A DNA stretch of 7,284 nt, taken from contig DQTM01000239.1 in the NCBI GenBank assembly GCA_015662785.1, positions 1-7,284 on the forward strand, given 5' to 3'. Numbering within the stretch: the first letter of the stretch is position 1; the number at the start of each line of letters is the position of its first letter. The position numbers and the translations under genes were made by a program. A model generated the notes under the pieces. It had not been told where the DNA came from. It worked only from the letters and a program-made list of their open reading frames with translations, and ran no database searches. Shown here one piece after another: positions 6,406 to 7,284 of this stretch. This DNA comes from Sulfurospirillum arcachonense (lineage in GTDB: Bacteria; Campylobacterota; Campylobacteria; Campylobacterales; Sulfurospirillaceae).

Positions 6406-7101
6406 AATAGATTCTAAAGCTATTTTTATCATATCATCAAAAGTAGTCTGTCTCTGTTGTGCTGAAGTAGATTCATTGGTGATGAGGTGATCTGAAATAC
6501 TAAGTATGCAAGCTGCATTTTTACCAGTTACTTTTGCATTTGTAAATAGTCCTGTTGCTTCCATTTCAACACATTTTGCTCCAGTTACCTTTATGGTTTC
6601 ATCAAGTGGTCTTGCTGAGTAAAATACTTCAGATGAGTGAACCCTTACTTTATGGATTGGAATGTCTAAAGTCATTGCGCAAGAGATTAGTTTTTCATTT
6701 GTTGTAGTTGATGGGTATGTTATGTGAGAGTCTATGTTGGCTACTAATTGTGAAAAAGCTTTTGAGTCACTATATGCTTCAGTGGCTAAAACTACATCAT
6801 AAACTTTAAGTTCCTTCACGTATGACCCAGCAGAACCAACTCTTATGATAGTATCTACATCATAAAATTTATATAATTCATAAGAGTATATACCAATAGA
6901 AGGAACACCCATTCCAGAGCCACATATAGAGACTTTTTTGCCTTTATACTCTCCTGTGTACATTAGCATATTTCTTACGTTGTTTATTGTTTTAACACTG
7001 GTCAAATAGTTTTCTGCTATAAATTTAGCTCTTAGTGGATCTCCTGGCATAAGTACAACTTTTGCTATATCGTCTTTTTTTGCTTCAATATGTGGAGTCA
7101 T
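6400..7101 (-). CDS. deoD: Purine-nucleoside phosphorylase, DeoD type (hexameric)
   Basis: The enzyme phosphorolyses purine (deoxy)nucleosides to base and (deoxy)ribose-1-phosphate, which DeoB then isomerises. The 233 residues compare with 239 in E. coli DeoD. Key residues fall at identical numbering: His4 in 'MTPHIEA', Gly20 and Arg24 in 'MPGDPLRA', Arg43 in 'NVRNML', Arg87 and Ser90 in 'IRVGSAGS', Met180/Glu181 in 'VEMEATG', Asp204 in 'SISDHL' (the acid protonating the base) and Arg217 in 'QQRQTT'. His4 is donated to a neighbouring subunit in the hexamer. The ATG has AAGGA 6 bases upstream (7108-7112). It is transcribed alone here, convergent with deoCB, with no hairpin of quality between them. 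The DeoD type accepts both 6-oxo and 6-amino purines in E. coli; that range is expected but not provable here. MTA/SAH nucleosidases share the fold but lack this pattern of residues. Confidence 0.96.
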   Translation of the reverse strand: MTPHIEAKKDDIAKVVLMPGDPLRAKFIAENYLTSVKTINNVRNMLMYTGEYKGKKVSICGSGMGVPSIGIYSYELYKFYDVDTIIRVGSAGSYVKELKVYDVVLATEAYSDSKAFSQLVANIDSHITYPSTTTNEKLISCAMTLDIPIHKVRVHSSEVFYSARPLDETIKVTGAKCVEMEATGLFTNAKVTGKNAACILSISDHLITNESTSAQQRQTTFDDMIKIALESIL

Positions 7102-7189
7102 TTTATTTCCTTGGTTTATTTTTATTTATTTTATTGAAAGTAACCAAAATTATTAATTAGTTCAAAATATTAAAAAACGATTAAATATA
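7102..7189. other. Divergent AT-rich intergenic region upstream of deoD
   Basis: The 88 bases separate deoD from the partial plus-strand frame. They contain the deoD Shine-Dalgarno (minus AAGGA, 7112-7108) and a 6-bp inverted repeat, TTGGTT (7111-7116) and AACCAA (7142-7147). Minus-strand TTGGTT is followed 17 bases later by TAAAAA, a weak promoter-like pair. The cdd/deoC palindrome is not repeated here in good form: the nearest is GATTA-N4-TAATG at 7179-7192, one mismatch and one extra spacer base. Confidence 0.3.
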
Positions 7190-7191
7190 AT
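7186..7191 (+). promoter_or_regulatory. TATAAT -10-like hexamer overlapping a possible start codon
   Basis: A perfect TATAAT is present, with TTCAAA (7161-7166) 19 bases upstream as a poor -35. It overlaps the ATG at 7190, so it could not drive translation from that ATG. Either it is a chance match in AT-rich DNA, or the downstream gene starts later, for example at the in-frame ATG 7223. Confidence 0.2.
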
Positions 7192-7284
7192 GGAATTAGT
7201 TGTAATTGCTACTTGGGTAGTCATGTTCGTAGCTTCTATTATGAATACAGGAACTACAACAACCATAGTTTTAGCCGATAATGA
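7190..7284 (+). CDS. Unidentified protein, 5' end only, hydrophobic N-terminus
   Basis: The frame is open from ATG 7190 to the window end, 31 codons with a partial last one. The first ~18 residues are strongly hydrophobic ('LVVIATWVVMFVASI'), then 'MNTGTTTT' with four consecutive Thr and 'IVLADN'. This could be the first transmembrane helix of a membrane protein or a short signal anchor. I do not recognise the family. There is no clear Shine-Dalgarno before 7190, and an in-frame ATG at 7223 is an alternative start. It is divergent from deoD, so it need not belong to the nucleoside locus. Confidence 0.4.
   Translation, partial: MELVVIATWVVMFVASIMNTGTTTTIVLADN

Noticed and set aside
7193..7270. 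Possible tRNA-like sequence at the right edge
   Set aside because: No acceptor stem, T-loop GTTC-ATT context or CCA end could be aligned, and the bases read better as an open frame.

Overview
The window is 7.3 kb of AT-rich, densely coded bacterial DNA. Gene content, codon bias and the yedF-like/selD pair with an in-frame UGA suggest a Campylobacterota (epsilonproteobacterial) genome, for example a Sulfurimonas-, Sulfurospirillum- or Arcobacter-like organism. That placement is inferred from gene style and was not tested by a search. No insertion sequence, CRISPR array, tRNA or rRNA is visible, and no gene appears broken.

Left part (1-1430, + strand) is selenium metabolism. It holds the 3' end of a yedF-like gene followed by selD (selenophosphate synthetase). 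The selD ATG shares one base with the yedF stop codon. The selD reading frame contains a UGA at codon 16, exactly where the catalytic Cys/Sec of SelD sits, and a SECIS-like hairpin follows it. SelD is therefore best read as a 343-residue selenoprotein starting at 392; a standard translation would wrongly start it at a GTG at 473. A symmetric hairpin at 1402-1430 separates selD from the convergent deoA.

Middle and right part (1439-7101) is a nearly complete nucleoside uptake and catabolism locus in three transcription units. A minus-strand unit reads cdd (cytidine deaminase), nupC (concentrative nucleoside transporter), deoA (thymidine phosphorylase). A divergent plus-strand unit reads deoC (deoxyribose-phosphate aldolase), deoB (phosphopentomutase). 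A minus-strand deoD (purine nucleoside phosphorylase) converges on deoB, with the two coding ends overlapping by 6 bases. Together they would import nucleosides, deaminate cytidine/deoxycytidine, release bases by phosphorolysis, convert (deoxy)ribose-1-phosphate to the 5-phosphate, and cleave deoxyribose-5-phosphate to acetaldehyde and glyceraldehyde-3-phosphate. All recognised catalytic residues are present in each enzyme. No regulator gene lies in the window; the 100-bp divergent cdd/deoC gap carries nested inverted repeats that are the best candidates for control sites.

Right edge (7102-7284): an 88-bp AT-rich gap, then the first bases of an unidentified plus-strand reading frame with a hydrophobic N-terminus, cut by the window end.

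No wholly new system is evident. The features most worth a second look are the selenocysteine-encoding selD with its SECIS, and the regulation of the nucleoside locus.
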